A DNA stretch of 64,000 nt from assembly GCF_029382225.1 (NCBI RefSeq), contig NZ_JARLTC010000028.1:116197-180196 (forward strand), written 5' to 3'. Shown here in pieces: positions 1-7,899 of this stretch. The translations under genes were made by a program, and so were the position numbers. The notes below the pieces were generated by a model. It did no database searches. It worked only from the letters and a program-made list of their open reading frames with translations, and had not been told where the DNA came from. Source of the stretch: Spongiactinospora sp. TRM90649 (GTDB lineage Bacteria > Actinomycetota > Actinomycetes > Streptosporangiales > Streptosporangiaceae). Positions within the stretch are counted from its first letter, which is position 1. The number at the start of each line of letters is the position of its first letter.

Positions 1-1
1 G

Positions 2-385
2 CGGGAGCCGAGCGGCGAGGAGTTCGTGATCGGGCACCTCGCCTACAGCACCGCCGACCCGCTGGTGGCCAGCGTGGGGCACCCCGGTCTGCCGGGCGGC
101 GTGATGAGCCTGCCCTGGCGGACCTTGGAGGTGGCAGCGCGGCAGACCGTCTCGCACGCGGGGACGGTCATCCAGCCCAGCGGCGAGTGGCTGCTGGTGC
201 GCTTCCCCGACGAGAGGCTGTGGCGGATGCGACGCCAGGCGCATCAGATGTTCACCGCCTGCGTCGCGGGCCTGCTGCCGGGCGAGAAGCGTCAGGAGGT
301 CGGCGATTGGGACGACGCGCTCGACGACCTGCTGTCCGGTGAGTACGACGGGGGGTGCGCCGATGGGACGGGACACGGCCGCTGA
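2..385 (+). CDS. Hypothetical protein, 5' end cut by window edge
   Basis: The reading frame is open from the first bases of the window to the stop at 385, so the true start probably lies outside; an internal GTG at 26 is the first start codon seen. The visible part is about 127 residues with no signal peptide or membrane segment. It has a Trp/Arg-rich middle (WLLVRFPDERLWRMRRQ) and an acidic stretch near the end (DWDDALDDLL). I do not recognise the family. It overlaps the next small gene, which suggests translational coupling. The small size of its neighbours resembles accessory or integrated-element DNA, but that is only a guess. Confidence 0.5.
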   Translation, partial: REPSGEEFVIGHLAYSTADPLVASVGHPGLPGGVMSLPWRTLEVAARQTVSHAGTVIQPSGEWLLVRFPDERLWRMRRQAHQMFTACVAGLLPGEKRQEVGDWDDALDDLLSGEYDGGCADGTGHGR

Positions 386-605
386 TGACCTGCGAACCGC
401 CCGCGCGATGGCCGCAGTGGCGCTGGACGCCTTCGAGAGGGGAGAAAGCGAACGAGCGCGCACCGCCACGGCCATTGGCATGCTGCACCTGCGGCTCGCT
501 GAGCTTCAGGCGCGGCTGCTGCTCGACATGGACCAGGTGCCGCTGATGTCACGGCGCCGGTCGTCGTGGGAGGCGCTGCTCCACGAGGCAGGCATTCTAT
601 GCTAG
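363..605 (+). CDS. Small hypothetical protein (80 aa)
   Basis: The ATG at 363 follows a G-run at 350-354 at a normal ribosome-binding distance; a GTG at 339 in the same frame is an alternative start. The product is mostly helical and charged (Ala/Arg/Glu/Leu rich), for example the stretch LHLRLAELQARLLLDMDQ. No catalytic motif or membrane segment is visible and I do not recognise the family. It overlaps the end of the upstream gene and is probably co-transcribed with it. Confidence 0.5.
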   Translation: MGRDTAADDLRTARAMAAVALDAFERGESERARTATAIGMLHLRLAELQARLLLDMDQVPLMSRRRSSWEALLHEAGILC

Positions 606-619
606 CAATAGCGCTTACG

Positions 620-823
620 TCAGGCCGCTCGGTTGCTTCTGGTTGCCGCTCTGGCGGCGCGCTGTCGCGCGGAACGGATGCGCTCGGCCAGTTCCTCGAT
701 CGACGGGCCGCCAGGCTCGTGCGCGAGCCGGGCGGCCTCCAGGGGACTCAGCGCGTCACGGCGGGTGCGGGCTTCGGCGAGGATGCGCCCTGCTGCGGCA
801 AGGGCCTGGTCTCGGGTGGTCAT
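620..823 (-). CDS. Small hypothetical protein (67 aa)
   Basis: The ATG at 823 is preceded by an AGGG ribosome-binding sequence; a start five codons upstream (838) is possible. The product is a short, soluble, helical, Arg/Ala/Glu-rich protein (TTRDQALAAAGRILAEARTR) with no recognised domain. It is convergent with the two small left-edge genes and divergent from recD2, with which it shares the repeat-containing intergenic region at 832-859. It could be a small DNA-binding or antitoxin-like protein, but nothing in the sequence proves this. Confidence 0.45.
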   Translation of the reverse strand: MTTRDQALAAAGRILAEARTRRDALSPLEAARLAHEPGGPSIEELAERIRSARQRAARAATRSNRAA

Positions 824-831
824 CACCCTAT

Positions 832-859
832 TTTGCACGCAAACAAACGATTTGCACGC
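832..859. promoter_or_regulatory. Paired TTTGCACGC repeats, possible operator
   Basis: TTTGCACGC occurs at 832-840 and again at 851-859, 19 bp apart and on the same face of the helix to within a small angle. The first copy also forms the palindrome TTTGC-AC-GCAAA. The pair lies between the divergent small gene (start 823) and recD2 (start 919), where an operator would be expected. The function is inferred from position and symmetry only. Confidence 0.4.
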
Positions 860-918
860 GACTTGGGGATGGCCTGACTCAGGGCCTCCTTGTCTGCGAG
901 CCCTGCTTTAATGCGGGC

Positions 919-3150
919 ATGGCAGAGCACGCCTCCCGCGACGGGGCCGCTGGTAACCTCGCTAGTACTATCCACGGGGTCCTGGAACGTGTCACCTACG
1001 CCAACGAGGAGACCGGTTACACGATCGCTCGGGTGGCCACCGAGCGTGGCGGCGATGATCTGCTGACGGTGGTGGGGCCGCTGCTGGGCGCGCAGGTGGG
1101 GGAGTCGCTGCGGCTGACCGGCCGGTGGACCTCCCATCCCCGTTACGGCCGCCAGTTCGAGGTGTGGTCCTACCTGACGGTGCTGCCGGCCACGGTGCAG
1201 GGCATCCAGCGGTATCTCGGCTCGGGGCTGATCAAGGGCATCGGCCCGAAGATGGCCGAGCGGATCGTCGGGCATTTCGGCACCGGCACGCTCGACGTCA
1301 TCGAAAAGGAGCCGGGCCGCCTGGTGGAGGTGCCCGGCCTGGGGCCCAAGCGCACCAAGATGATCGCCGCCGCCTGGGAGGAGCAGAAGGTCATCAAGGA
1401 GGTGATGGTGTTCCTGCAGGGGGTGGGGGTGTCCACCTCCATCGCGGTGCGGATCTTCAAGCAGTACGGCGATTCGTCCATCGACGTGGTGCGATCCGAG
1501 CCGTACCGGCTGGCCGACGACGTGTGGGGGATCGGTTTCAAGACCGCCGACACCATCGCCCAGGCGGTCGGCATCCCGCATGACAGCCCCGAGCGGATCA
1601 AGGCGGGCCTGCGCTACACGCTGTCGCAGGCGGCCGACGACGGGCACTGTTTCCTGCCCGCGCCCAACCTGGTCGGCGACGCCGTCAAGATCCTCGGGGT
1701 GGAGGCCGGGCCGGTGGCGTCCTGCCTTGAGGAGCTGGCGGCCGAGGAGGGCGTGATCCGCGAGGACGTCCCCACCGAGCGGGGGCCGGTCCCCGCGGTG
1801 TACCTGGTGCCCTTCCACCGGGCCGAGTGCTCGCTGGCCGCCTCCCTGGGCGGGCTGCTGCGCACCGGCCGTGACCGGCTGGCCGCGTTCGCGCACGTGG
1901 ACTGGGATCGCGCGCTGGAGTGGCTGCGCACGCGCACCGGTCACGACCTGGCCGAGGAGCAGGCCCAGGCGGTACGGCTGGCGCTGACGTCCAGGGTCGC
2001 GGTGCTGACCGGCGGCCCGGGGTGCGGAAAGTCGTTCACGGTGCGCTCCATCGTGACGCTGGCCCGCGCCAAGAAGGCCAAGGTGATCCTGGCCGCGCCG
2101 ACCGGCCGCGCGGCCAAGCGGCTGGCGGAGCTGACCGGTCACGAGGCGACCACGGTGCACCGGCTGCTGCAGTTGCGTCCCGGTGGGGACGCCTCCTTCG
2201 ACCGGGACAATCCGCTGGACGCCGACCTGGTGGTCGTCGACGAGGCCTCCATGCTGGACCTGCTGCTGGCCAACAAGCTGGTCAAGGCGGTCGCGCCGGG
2301 GGCGCATCTGCTGCTGGTGGGCGATGTGGACCAGCTTCCCTCGGTGGGCGCCGGTGAGGTGCTGCGCGACCTGCTGGCCGCCGAGCCGGTTCCCCGGGTG
2401 CGGCTGACGCGGATCTTCCGCCAGGCCCAGCAGTCGGGGGTGGTGACCAACGCGCACCGGATCAACACGGGCCTGGCGCCCGCGCTGGAGGGGATGACCG
2501 ACTTCTTCCTGTTCCCCTGCGACGACGCCGAGGAGATCGCGGCGCTGACCGTGGACGTGGTGGCGCGGCGCATCCCGCGCCGGTTCGGCCTGGACGCGCG
2601 GCGCGACGTGCAGGTGCTGGCGCCGATGCACCGGGGCGCGGCCGGGGCGGGGGCGCTGAACGCGGCGTTGCAGGAGGCGCTGACCCCGGCGCGGGAGGGC
2701 ATGCCGGAGCGGCGTTACGGCGGGCGGGTGTTCCGCGTCGGCGACAAGGTCACCCAGTTGCGCAACAACTACGAGAAGGGCGTGGCCGGGGTGTTCAACG
2801 GCACCGTGGGCGTGGTGACCGACATCCGTCCCGACGACCACGGCATGACGGTGCGCACCGACGAGGACGAGAGCGTCGACTACGCCTTCGACGAGCTGGA
2901 CGAGCTTGCCCACGCCTACGCGGTGTCCATCCACCGTTCCCAGGGCAGCGAGTATCCGGCGGTGGTGGTGCCGCTGTCCACGTCGGCGTGGATGATGCTG
3001 CAGCGCAACCTGCTTTACACGGCGGTCACCCGCGCCAAGCGGCTGGTGGTGCTGGTCGGGTCGCGGCGGGCGCTGGCCCAGGCGGTGCGCACCAAGGGCG
3101 CGGGCCGCCGTCACACCGGGCTGACCCATCGGCTGACCCAGACCCCCTGA
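919..3150 (+). CDS. recD2: RecD2-type ATP-dependent DNA helicase
   Basis: This is a superfamily 1B 5'-3' DNA helicase of the RecD2 (RecD-like, RecBC-independent) family, acting in DNA repair or recombination intermediate processing. In order: an N-terminal OB-like domain, helix-hairpin-helix repeats near residue 107 (GIGPKMAERIVGHFG), Walker A at about 365 (GGPGCGKS; Cys replaces the usual Thr), Walker B at about 438 (VVVDEAS), and a C-terminal UvrD-like domain with SIHRSQGSEYP and YTAVTRAKR. The frame is open far upstream, but ATG 919 begins the family homology and gives 743 residues, the usual RecD2 length. It stands alone, convergent with the next gene. Confidence 0.92.
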   Translation: MAEHASRDGAAGNLASTIHGVLERVTYANEETGYTIARVATERGGDDLLTVVGPLLGAQVGESLRLTGRWTSHPRYGRQFEVWSYLTVLPATVQGIQRYLGSGLIKGIGPKMAERIVGHFGTGTLDVIEKEPGRLVEVPGLGPKRTKMIAAAWEEQKVIKEVMVFLQGVGVSTSIAVRIFKQYGDSSIDVVRSEPYRLADDVWGIGFKTADTIAQAVGIPHDSPERIKAGLRYTLSQAADDGHCFLPAPNLVGDAVKILGVEAGPVASCLEELAAEEGVIREDVPTERGPVPAVYLVPFHRAECSLAASLGGLLRTGRDRLAAFAHVDWDRALEWLRTRTGHDLAEEQAQAVRLALTSRVAVLTGGPGCGKSFTVRSIVTLARAKKAKVILAAPTGRAAKRLAELTGHEATTVHRLLQLRPGGDASFDRDNPLDADLVVVDEASMLDLLLANKLVKAVAPGAHLLLVGDVDQLPSVGAGEVLRDLLAAEPVPRVRLTRIFRQAQQSGVVTNAHRINTGLAPALEGMTDFFLFPCDDAEEIAALTVDVVARRIPRRFGLDARRDVQVLAPMHRGAAGAGALNAALQEALTPAREGMPERRYGGRVFRVGDKVTQLRNNYEKGVAGVFNGTVGVVTDIRPDDHGMTVRTDEDESVDYAFDELDELAHAYAVSIHRSQGSEYPAVVVPLSTSAWMMLQRNLLYTAVTRAKRLVVLVGSRRALAQAVRTKGAGRRHTGLTHRLTQTP

Positions 3151-3165
3151 GAGCGGGCCTGGTCC

Positions 3166-3195
3166 GTTCAGGCGGGCACGGTTCAGGCGGGCACG
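3166..3195. repeat. Perfect 15-bp tandem duplication across a stop codon
   Basis: The 15-mer GTTCAGGCGGGCACG is repeated exactly, 3166-3180 and 3181-3195. It covers the last codons and stop of the minus-strand DJ-1/PfpI gene, so the terminal Val-Pro-Ala-stop is encoded twice and only the first stop is used. It looks like a replication-slippage duplication. Confidence 0.9.
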
Positions 3196-3893
3196 GTGGC
3201 CTTGACCTGGCGGACCACGGCCTCGGCGACGCCCCTGGCGCTGCCGGGGTTCTGCCCGGTGATCAGGTTGCCGTCCTGGACCACGTGGGCGCCGAACGGC
3301 TCGCCGGCGGTGCTGTAGCTCCCGCCGCGCGCCTTCAGCTCCTCCTGCAGGCTGAACGGCACGACGCGGTCGCGTCCGGCGAGTTCCTCCTCACGCCAGG
3401 AGAAGCCGGTGACCTCCCTGCCGCGCACGAACGGTTCCCCGCCCTCGCGGGTGGCGTCGAGCAGCCCGGCGGGGCCGTGGCAGACGGCCGACACGACGCG
3501 GCCGCCCTGGTCCATGCGCGTGATCAGCGCGTTGAGCGCGGGGTCGTGCCGGAAGTCGAACATCACGCCGTGGCCGCCGGTCAGGTAGATCCCCCGGTAG
3601 GCGTCGGCGTCGACGGCGCCGAGCGGTCTGGTGCGGTCCAGCAGGTCCATGAACGCCCGGTCGGCGTAGCGCCGTCCGGTGCCCAGGTCGTTCAGGACGT
3701 CGCGGGCCAGGCTCTCGGGGTCGATCGGGACGAATCCGCCGCGCGGGCTGGCGAGGTCCATGCCGATCCCGGCCTGCTCGGCGTAGTCGTAGAAGTGGGT
3801 GAGCTCGCCGAGCCACAGGCCGGTGCGGTAGCCGGCGTTCTCGTACTCGGCGGTGTTGGTGACGATGATCAGGATTCTCTCGCTCGGGGACAT
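3183..3893 (-). CDS. DJ-1/PfpI (Hsp31-like) class I glutamine amidotransferase-fold protein
   Basis: This cytosolic protein belongs to the DJ-1/PfpI superfamily, closest in layout to Hsp31-type glyoxalase III/chaperone proteins. The 236-residue length from ATG 3893 fits; an upstream extension of the frame is Arg-rich and non-homologous, so it was not used. The nucleophile elbow AVCHGPAGL places the catalytic Cys near residue 137, and the GGHGVMFDF motif supplies the oxyanion and acidic region typical of the family. The likely role is methylglyoxal detoxification or protein repair under stress. The activity is inferred from family, not shown. It is convergent with recD2 and monocistronic. Confidence 0.85.
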   Translation of the reverse strand: MSPSERILIIVTNTAEYENAGYRTGLWLGELTHFYDYAEQAGIGMDLASPRGGFVPIDPESLARDVLNDLGTGRRYADRAFMDLLDRTRPLGAVDADAYRGIYLTGGHGVMFDFRHDPALNALITRMDQGGRVVSAVCHGPAGLLDATREGGEPFVRGREVTGFSWREEELAGRDRVVPFSLQEELKARGGSYSTAGEPFGAHVVQDGNLITGQNPGSARGVAEAVVRQVKATVPA

Positions 3894-4266
3894 GGCCGTA
3901 CCTCGACGTCCTTGATCTGGATTCGCGGTCCCCGCCGCAGCGCGGCGGCGCCGCCGGCAACGTCCCCCGCCCCTACCCGCGCACCGCGCTGCGACACGCC
4001 CTGACGATTCACGTACGCCGGATGTGCCCGTCCACGCCCAGATCCGCACCGCTTCCGAGGGCTTCGGCGTGCCCTGTGAACCTTTGCACTGGTTGAAGCG
4101 TCAATGAAGGGGGGCCCGGTCCCTTGACGCGGAGCTTAGCCCGGCAAGGGGGAAGATCTACCACAGCCCAGGACCAAATGTGGGCCGTCCGACGAAAATG
4201 TGGCTAATCCGGGCTCAAACCCCACTAGGGTTTTAGTTGTGTTTTGCTGTACTGGGGGAGATAGCT
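3894..4266. promoter_or_regulatory. Long intergenic leader between pfpI-like gene and L,D-transpeptidase
   Basis: No coding frame is evident in these 373 bases. Two hairpins are visible. The first pairs GCGTCA (4098-4103) with TGACGC (4125-4130) and AGGG with CCCT inside it. The second, AAACCC-CACTA-GGGTTT (4217-4233), is followed by TT and lies 34 nt before the GTG start of the transpeptidase gene. The region must hold promoters for both divergent genes. The second hairpin could act as a leader terminator or attenuator for the cell-wall gene, but I find no match to a known riboswitch. Confidence 0.35.
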
Positions 4267-5496
4267 GTGCAGAACTTTGATCGCCGCTGGAAGGGGCCGC
4301 TGGCGGGACTGGCGGCGGCGGCGAGCGTCGTACTGACCGCGTCCTGCTCTGGTGGAGCCGCCGGGCAGAACAACGCGAACCCGGCCTCCGCCGAGAAGCC
4401 CGCCCCGCCGGCGCCGACCATTCAGGTCACTCCGGCCCAGGGCGCCAAGAAGGTCAGGCCGGACAAACGGATCGTGGTCACCAGCGCGGGCGGGGAGCTG
4501 CAGGACGTCACCGTCACGGCCGCGGCCCCCGGCAAGGCGGGCGCCACCGCCCAGCCCGGCGAGCCGGTCGAGGGCCGGTTCGACGCCGCCAAGGCCCGCT
4601 GGGTGTCCAAGGAGCGGCTCCAGCCGTCCACCACCTACACCGTCACCGCGACCGCGCAGGGCGCGGGCGGACCGGCGCGGCTGACCAGCCGGTTCAGCAC
4701 GCTCAAGCCGGCGCGGGAACTGGCCGTCGCCGACGTCACACCCAGCCTGAAGGGCGAGAAGGTCGGCGTGGGGGCGCCGATCATCGTCACCTTCAACCAG
4801 GCCGTCGGCGACCGGCGCGCGGTGGAGAAGGCCCTGGAGGTCGAGGCGGAGAAGCCGGTCGAGGGCGCCTGGCGCTGGATCACCGACACCCAGGTGATCT
4901 ACCGCACCGCCAAGTACTGGCCCGCCCACCAGAAGGTCACCTTCAACGCCCGGCTGACCGGCATCCGCGGCGCCGCCGACATGTACGGCGTCAAGGACAT
5001 CACCAAGACCATCAACATCGGCGCCAAGGTCATCAGCACCGTCGACACCCGCAAGAAGACCATGAAGGTCAAACGGGACGGCAAGACCGTCAAGTCCATG
5101 CTGATCAGCGCGGGCAAGGCCACCACCCGCGAATACACGACCACCACCGGCGTCCACCTGACGATGGAGCGCGCCAATCCGGTCCGGATGATCTCTCCCG
5201 GCCGCGAGAAGGACGACCCCGAGTACTACGACGTCATGATCAACCATGCGGTGCGGATCTCCAACTCCGGGGAGTACGTCCACGCCAAGAACAACGTCTG
5301 GGCCCAGGGCCGCCAGAACGTCAGCCACGGCTGCGTCAACGCCCGCCCCGACCAGGCCAAGTGGTTCTACGACAACTTCCAGCGCGGCGACGTGGTCGTC
5401 GTCACCGGCACCAACCGGAACCTTGAGTGGAACAACGGCTGGGGCTTCTGGCAGATGTCGTTCAAGGAGTGGAAGAAGGGCAGCGCCCTTTCCTGA
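4267..5496 (+). CDS. L,D-transpeptidase, lipoprotein (YkuD domain)
   Basis: This enzyme makes 3-3 cross-links in peptidoglycan on the outer face of the membrane. The GTG at 4267 is chosen because GGGGAG lies at an ideal distance and because it opens a lipoprotein signal peptide (positive start, hydrophobic core, lipobox-like LTASC at about residues 23-27). Two Ig-like domains of the actinobacterial Ldt type follow, then a YkuD catalytic domain with the nucleophile motif SHGCVN at about 353-358. The length of 409 residues matches the LdtMt2-like class. It is convergent with a GNAT gene and not in an operon. Confidence 0.9.
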   Translation: MQNFDRRWKGPLAGLAAAASVVLTASCSGGAAGQNNANPASAEKPAPPAPTIQVTPAQGAKKVRPDKRIVVTSAGGELQDVTVTAAAPGKAGATAQPGEPVEGRFDAAKARWVSKERLQPSTTYTVTATAQGAGGPARLTSRFSTLKPARELAVADVTPSLKGEKVGVGAPIIVTFNQAVGDRRAVEKALEVEAEKPVEGAWRWITDTQVIYRTAKYWPAHQKVTFNARLTGIRGAADMYGVKDITKTINIGAKVISTVDTRKKTMKVKRDGKTVKSMLISAGKATTREYTTTTGVHLTMERANPVRMISPGREKDDPEYYDVMINHAVRISNSGEYVHAKNNVWAQGRQNVSHGCVNARPDQAKWFYDNFQRGDVVVVTGTNRNLEWNNGWGFWQMSFKEWKKGSALS

Positions 5497-5515
5497 CCGC
5501 GGCTCACCGCGGCGT

Positions 5516-5545
5516 TGCGCGTCAGACCGGACGGCCTGACGCGCA
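5516..5545. terminator. Inverted repeat between convergent genes
   Basis: TGCGCGTCAG (5516-5525) and CTGACGCGCA (5536-5545) form a perfect 10-bp stem with a 10-nt loop. It lies just after the transpeptidase stop and overlaps the stop codon of the opposing acetyltransferase gene. There is no T tract, so it is a likely bidirectional terminator or transcript-end stabiliser rather than a classical one. Confidence 0.5.
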
Positions 5546-6052
5546 CCCGGCGGGGACGACGCGCCGCTGCAGCACCTGGCCGGGCCATCCGCCGACGCTG
5601 AACGGCTCGGCTCGGGTGAAGCCCTGCTCCTCGTAGTAGCGCACCAGCCGCCCGTCGCCGCCCGCGTAGCAGTCCACCCGCAGCAGGCCCGCCCCACCGG
5701 CCGCGGCCTCCTCGGCGGCGCGGGACAGCAGCGCCCCGCCCACACCCCGGCCCGCGAAGCGGCGGTCGGTCACCAGCCCCTGAACGTACAGCTCCGGCTC
5801 CTCAGCGGGTTCGACGTAGCGCACGGGGCCGCCCAGCACCATGCAGCCGGCGGGCCTGCCGTCCAGCTCCGCGATGCGCATGCCGCCCCCGGCGGCCCAG
5901 CCGCTGACCGTCTCGATCCGCCCGGCCTGCGCGGAGAACGGCACCGCGCCCCACTGCCGTTCACGGCCCCGCGCGGCCAGCCACTCCACCGCCCCGTCGA
6001 ACATGCCCAGCACCGCCGGCACGTCCCCCAGCCCACCCAGCCGAATCCTCAT
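5522..6052 (-). CDS. GNAT family N-acetyltransferase
   Basis: This is a single GNAT domain of 176 residues from ATG 6052. The upstream part of the frame is low-complexity Pro/Arg and was discarded. The acetyl-CoA pyrophosphate loop is visible as RFAGRGVGGALLSRA after the beta-strand LYVQGLVTD, and a Tyr-rich C-terminal strand (RYYEEQGFTRAEPF) follows. The substrate cannot be told from the sequence. The gene is convergent with the L,D-transpeptidase gene and divergent from the DUF1203 gene. Confidence 0.85.
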   Translation of the reverse strand: MRIRLGGLGDVPAVLGMFDGAVEWLAARGRERQWGAVPFSAQAGRIETVSGWAAGGGMRIAELDGRPAGCMVLGGPVRYVEPAEEPELYVQGLVTDRRFAGRGVGGALLSRAAEEAAAGGAGLLRVDCYAGGDGRLVRYYEEQGFTRAEPFSVGGWPGQVLQRRVVPAGCASGRPV

Positions 6053-6176
6053 CGCCGGGATCCTACGTCCGGGCCCCCGCACACGGGCGCCCAGGCCCGT
6101 CCGGCCGCGCGCCGCAGGCCGTCGCGGGTGTGCCCGCTGTATGAGATGCGGCGGCCGCGCGGGCGGCGGGGCCGCC

Positions 6177-6206
6177 GGGCAGGGTGATGACGGGCAGGGT
6201 GATGAC
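6177..6206. repeat. Perfect 15-bp tandem duplication
   Basis: GGGCAGGGTGATGAC is present twice head to tail (6177-6191, 6192-6206). It lies about 50 bp before the DUF1203 gene in a non-coding leader. It has the same unit length as the duplications at 3166 and 48376. Confidence 0.9.
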
Positions 6207-6257
6207 GGGGCCGATTTCCGCCGGTACCGAGGGCGGGGGCGCGCCCAGGATGGGGGT

Positions 6258-6779
6258 ATGACCACTGATATCGCTTCTGCCGCGATCGTGATCCGGGCCA
6301 TCGAGCCCGAGGTCGTCGCCGGGTTGCTGCGCCGGGACGACGCAGGTCGGGAGCCTCGGCCGATGGTCTGCGCCGATGGTGGCAGCCCGTTGCGGTGCTG
6401 CCTCGGGCGCAGTGTCCCTGGGGAGGAGATCGCGCTGGTCTCCTACGCGCCGCTGCGCCGCTGGGCGCGGGAGACCGGGGCGGATCCGGGGGCCTACGAC
6501 GAGGTCGGGCCGGTGTTCGTGCACGCCGGGCCGTGCCCCGGCCCGCCGTCCGAGCCGGGCTTCCCGCCCAAGATGGGCGGTGAACTGCGCGTGCTCCGCA
6601 CCTACGGCGCCGATGGCAGGATCCTGGGCGGTCACCTGGCCGCAGGGCACCTCACCACCGACCCGCGGACGGCCACCGGCCTGCTGGCCGGGCGGTTCGC
6701 CGACCCCCGGGTGGCGGTCGTCCACGTGCGGGCCGTCGAATTCGGCTGTTTCCTGTTCGAGGCGCGCCGCGCGCCCTGA
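6258..6779 (+). CDS. DUF1203 domain-containing protein
   Basis: This small cytosolic protein of 173 residues matches the DUF1203 layout: an N-terminal region ending with PLRCCL, the central block AGPCPGPP, the stretch LRVLRTYGADGRILGGH and a C-terminal RAVEFGCFLFEARR. No function is established for the family. The ATG at 6258 follows a GGGGG run. It is monocistronic and convergent with the radical SAM gene. Confidence 0.8.
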   Translation: MTTDIASAAIVIRAIEPEVVAGLLRRDDAGREPRPMVCADGGSPLRCCLGRSVPGEEIALVSYAPLRRWARETGADPGAYDEVGPVFVHAGPCPGPPSEPGFPPKMGGELRVLRTYGADGRILGGHLAAGHLTTDPRTATGLLAGRFADPRVAVVHVRAVEFGCFLFEARRAP

Positions 6780-6821
6780 CCCCCGCGCCCCTGCCGCGCC
6801 GCGTCCAAGGGGAAGGGCCGG

Positions 6822-7835
6822 CTACACCAGTGCGAGCTGGTGCGCCCGGGGACGCGGCGCGGGGACCAGCGGACCTGCGTCGCGCAGCCCGAAGGCCGCG
6901 GCCAGGCGGCGCACCTGGGTGATGATCCGCTCCCGGTAGGCGGGGTCGGCGTCGGGGCCGCCGGCGTACAGCTCGGCGTAGCGGGGCAGCAGCCGCGGGT
7001 GGCGCTCGCCCACCCAGGCCCAGAACCACTCGCGCGCCCCCGGCGGCAGCCGCAGCACCAGCGGCAGCACCTCGGTGGCGCCGCTGGCCGCGATGCGCCG
7101 CACCGTCGCCTCCAACTGGTCGGCCCCGTCGGTCAGGCACGGCAGGATCGGCGCCATCGTCACCGCGCACGGCACCCCCCGCGCGGCCAGCGCGGCGATC
7201 ACCTCAAGCCGCCGCTGCGGGCTCGGCGCGCCCGGCTCCACCGCCCGGCGCACCTGCTCGTCGACGAACGCGATCGACATCGCGACCCGGCCGCCCGCCT
7301 CGCCCGCGGCCTGGGCCAGCAGGTCGGCGTCACGGGCGACGAGCGGCCGCTTGGTGTAGACCGTGAACGGGTTGCGAGCCTCGGCCAGCACCCCGAGCAG
7401 GCCGGGCATCAGCCGGTAGCGTTCCTCGGCCGGCTGGTAGCAGTCGCCGCCGACGCCGACCGCGACCGGTTCGCCCCGCCAGCCGGGGGCGGCCAGTTCC
7501 ACCCGCAGCCGCCGCACGGCGTTGGGCCGCACCACGATCCGCGTCTCGAAGGACTCCCCGGCGTCCATGCCGAGCCGCCGGTGCGCGCCGCGCCCGGAGC
7601 AGTAGCGGCACGCCGACGCGCAGCCCCGGTAGGGGCTGATGCCCCACTCCTCCAAGGGCTCGGTGTCACGGCCCACGCGTTCCAGCAGTGTCCTGGCCTG
7701 CACCTCGACGAAACTGGTGCCCTCGGGCCCCGCCCGCACCACCGCGCCGCGCGGCAGGGGCGGGGCCGAAGGCCCGTCCGAGGCGGCCACGAGCGGCGGC
7801 GCATCCCAACGCATGAGGTCAAGTGGAACACGCAT
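6822..7835 (-). CDS. Rv2578c-type radical SAM protein
   Basis: The radical SAM cluster motif GCASACRYCSGRG (CxxxCxxC) follows WGISPYRG near residue 70. This arrangement is typical of the Rv2578c / spore-photolyase-like branch. Later blocks (VGGDCYQPAEERYRLMPGLL, VYTKRPLVARDADLL, TMAPILPCLTD) match that family. The protein has 337 residues with no transmembrane segment. It presumably binds a [4Fe-4S] cluster and generates a 5'-deoxyadenosyl radical; the substrate is unknown. ATG 7835 is used, and ATG 7814 is possible. It is divergent from the aminotransferase-fold gene. Confidence 0.85.
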   Translation of the reverse strand: MRVPLDLMRWDAPPLVAASDGPSAPPLPRGAVVRAGPEGTSFVEVQARTLLERVGRDTEPLEEWGISPYRGCASACRYCSGRGAHRRLGMDAGESFETRIVVRPNAVRRLRVELAAPGWRGEPVAVGVGGDCYQPAEERYRLMPGLLGVLAEARNPFTVYTKRPLVARDADLLAQAAGEAGGRVAMSIAFVDEQVRRAVEPGAPSPQRRLEVIAALAARGVPCAVTMAPILPCLTDGADQLEATVRRIAASGATEVLPLVLRLPPGAREWFWAWVGERHPRLLPRYAELYAGGPDADPAYRERIITQVRRLAAAFGLRDAGPLVPAPRPRAHQLALV

Positions 7836-7899
7836 TCGACTGGGGTTGCAAGCGTTTCACGCGCGTCGGCGGGCGGCCGGTAACGTGGAAGGGAAGTCC

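Noticed and set aside
823..3129. A 768-codon open frame antisense to recD2, and similar long antisense frames opposite the ABC exporter (28855-31296) and the RND gene (23764-24732)
   Set aside because: They are shadows of G/C third positions in high-GC genes. Composition is His/Arg/Gly-rich low complexity without domains, and the sense strand holds clear protein families.
4050..4266. Possible cyclic-di-AMP or other riboswitch before the L,D-transpeptidase gene
   Set aside because: The conserved riboswitch boxes are not present. Only two ordinary hairpins are seen.
7836..7899. Operator in the radical SAM / aminotransferase divergent region
   Set aside because: No convincing symmetry or well-spaced promoter was found in these 64 bp.
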